Of a stretch of DNA of 6,609 bases, positions 5,695 through 6,609 are shown piece after piece (the stretch's first letter is position 1; each line of letters begins with the position of its first letter). Origin of the DNA: UBA8437 sp003445035 (GTDB taxonomy: Bacteria; Planctomycetota; Planctomycetia; Planctomycetales; Planctomycetaceae); the NCBI GenBank assembly GCA_937901285.1, contig CALCHI010000466.1, forward strand, positions 1-6,609. Direction: 5' to 3'. Below the pieces are notes generated by a model. The model was not told where the DNA came from. It searched no databases and saw only the letters and a program-made list of their open reading frames with translations. A program made the position numbers and the translations under genes.

Positions 5695-6609
5695 ATGTTG
5701 ATTGGTTATGTCAGCGACGAACGTTACATCGCCTTGCACGATGTCGCGGTACTGTTCGAGATGTCCGGCAGCGAACCGGTGCAGGTCCGATCGTTGGCCG
5801 ATGGCTCGGTGTGGGCCGATTTGCCCGAGGGCCAATACCGCGTCACACTCCGTCACGACGGCTTCTCGGCCAAGCGGACGTCGGTCACCTTGCCGGTCGG
5901 CGAACCGTGCCAATTCCGGCTGCTCAGCAACAGCCTGGTCGGCTACATGTGGCCCAAGTGTGTTCAGTCAGGCGAGAAGTCCGAATACCGTGTGCATGCG
6001 ACCGAGGCCTATCGGCTCGACCTCTTTCGCTACGGCTGGGACAAGGAGCCGGTTCGTACGGTGGGCTGGTTCGACGAACACGGTCCACTGGCCACCACGC
6101 AGGTGACTCCCGACGGCGACTACACCCGCACGGGCATCCGTTTCAACGACCAGGGCTACAGCAACAACCCGCACCACCGGCAGTACCTGGTTGGCCCGGA
6201 GCGGTCGGGCCTGTATTACCTTCACGCCCGGTCGATCTCGGGCGAGTTCTTCACCTTCCCGTGGATCGTGGCGCCGGCCAAGCCCGAAAACGACATCGCG
6301 GTGCTGGCGGCCAACATCAACTGGAACTGCTACAACAACTTCGGAGGTCGCAGCAACTACATTCATCCCCAGGAGCTCCCTCCCGAGCCGACCGTCAACG
6401 CTCGCCAGGACCTGCATCGCTACACCAGCGACCTGCACATGCATTTCTCGGTCGAGGACTACGCGCCGCTGTCGTTCGACCGGCCCGAGTTGTTCAATCA
6501 CGTGCCCGAGGAAACGCGGATCGACGATCCGCTGGAGGGTCGTTCGGAGTGTCACACGCTGCCGGCCGAGTGGCGGCTGTTCGGCTGGCTCGAGCGCGAG
6601 GGGTTCGGT
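5695..6609 (+). CDS. N,N-dimethylformamidase beta-subunit-like protein (3' end outside window)
   Basis: The frame runs 305 codons from ATG 5695 to the right edge without a stop; the C-terminal part is missing. Residues about 1-77 look like a carboxypeptidase-regulatory-like beta-sandwich (GYVSDERYIALHDVAV, then ADLPEGQYRVTLRHDGFSAK). Residues 78-193 form a second beta-rich part with VQSGEKSEYRVHATEAYRLDL and YGWDKEP, like the 'v..Ge.~~~~V.~..~~~l~l~R~Gw' region of DMFase large subunits. From 200 the DMFA2_C-type core begins: IAVLAANINWNCYNNFGGRS (201-220), LSFDRPE (259-265) and FGWLEREGFG (296-305). In the characterised enzyme this subunit is an iron-dependent amidohydrolase of dimethylformamide, but distant homologues have unknown substrates. 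The iron ligands cannot be assigned from this fragment. There is no signal peptide, unlike the three divergent neighbours. GAGGA 8 nt upstream supports the start. The coding call is firm; the substrate is unknown. Confidence 0.85.
   Translation, partial: MLIGYVSDERYIALHDVAVLFEMSGSEPVQVRSLADGSVWADLPEGQYRVTLRHDGFSAKRTSVTLPVGEPCQFRLLSNSLVGYMWPKCVQSGEKSEYRVHATEAYRLDLFRYGWDKEPVRTVGWFDEHGPLATTQVTPDGDYTRTGIRFNDQGYSNNPHHRQYLVGPERSGLYYLHARSISGEFFTFPWIVAPAKPENDIAVLAANINWNCYNNFGGRSNYIHPQELPPEPTVNARQDLHRYTSDLHMHFSVEDYAPLSFDRPELFNHVPEETRIDDPLEGRSECHTLPAEWRLFGWLEREGFG

Noticed and set aside
5968..6555. 195-codon minus-strand open frame
   Set aside because: It is antisense to the DMFase-like gene, whose conserved motifs cover exactly this region. 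The Val/Arg-rich product looks like a shadow.

Overview
The window looks like chromosomal DNA from a planctomycete. It is GC-rich, and two of its genes belong to the DUF1552 and DUF1587/1595/1592/1588/1585 (planctomycete cytochrome c) families, which are greatly expanded and usually paired in Planctomycetota. This rests on reading family motifs from the translation; no search was run.

Layout: (1) A tight three-gene unit on the minus strand runs from 5505 down past the left edge. It encodes, in transcription order, a Tat-signal DUF1552 protein (5505-4198), a secreted di-haem-motif DUF1592-type cytochrome (4188-1750) and a secreted protein resembling TIM-barrel glycoside hydrolases (1740 to beyond base 1, partial). 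Each of the two gaps is 9 nt, and all three genes lie in one reading frame, divided only by one TGA and one TAG. (2) A 189-nt divergent intergenic region (5506-5694) holds ribosome-binding sites for both directions and weak promoter candidates. (3) On the plus strand, a partial gene (5695 to beyond 6609) encodes an N,N-dimethylformamidase beta-subunit-like protein with a small beta-rich N-terminal domain.

Working together (inference): the three minus-strand products all carry export signals, so they probably act outside the cytoplasm as one co-translated set, perhaps a redox or hydrolytic module for polysaccharide use. The substrate cannot be read from the sequence. The divergent DMFase-like protein has no visible signal peptide and may act in the cytoplasm. 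It could share regulation with the operon through the common intergenic region, but no regulator gene is in the window.

The two edge genes are both cut off: the glycosidase-like gene lacks its 3' end and the DMFase-like gene lacks its 3' end. No tRNA, rRNA, mobile element, CRISPR array or clear rho-independent terminator was seen. Many long open frames opposite the real genes are by-products of GC-rich codon use.
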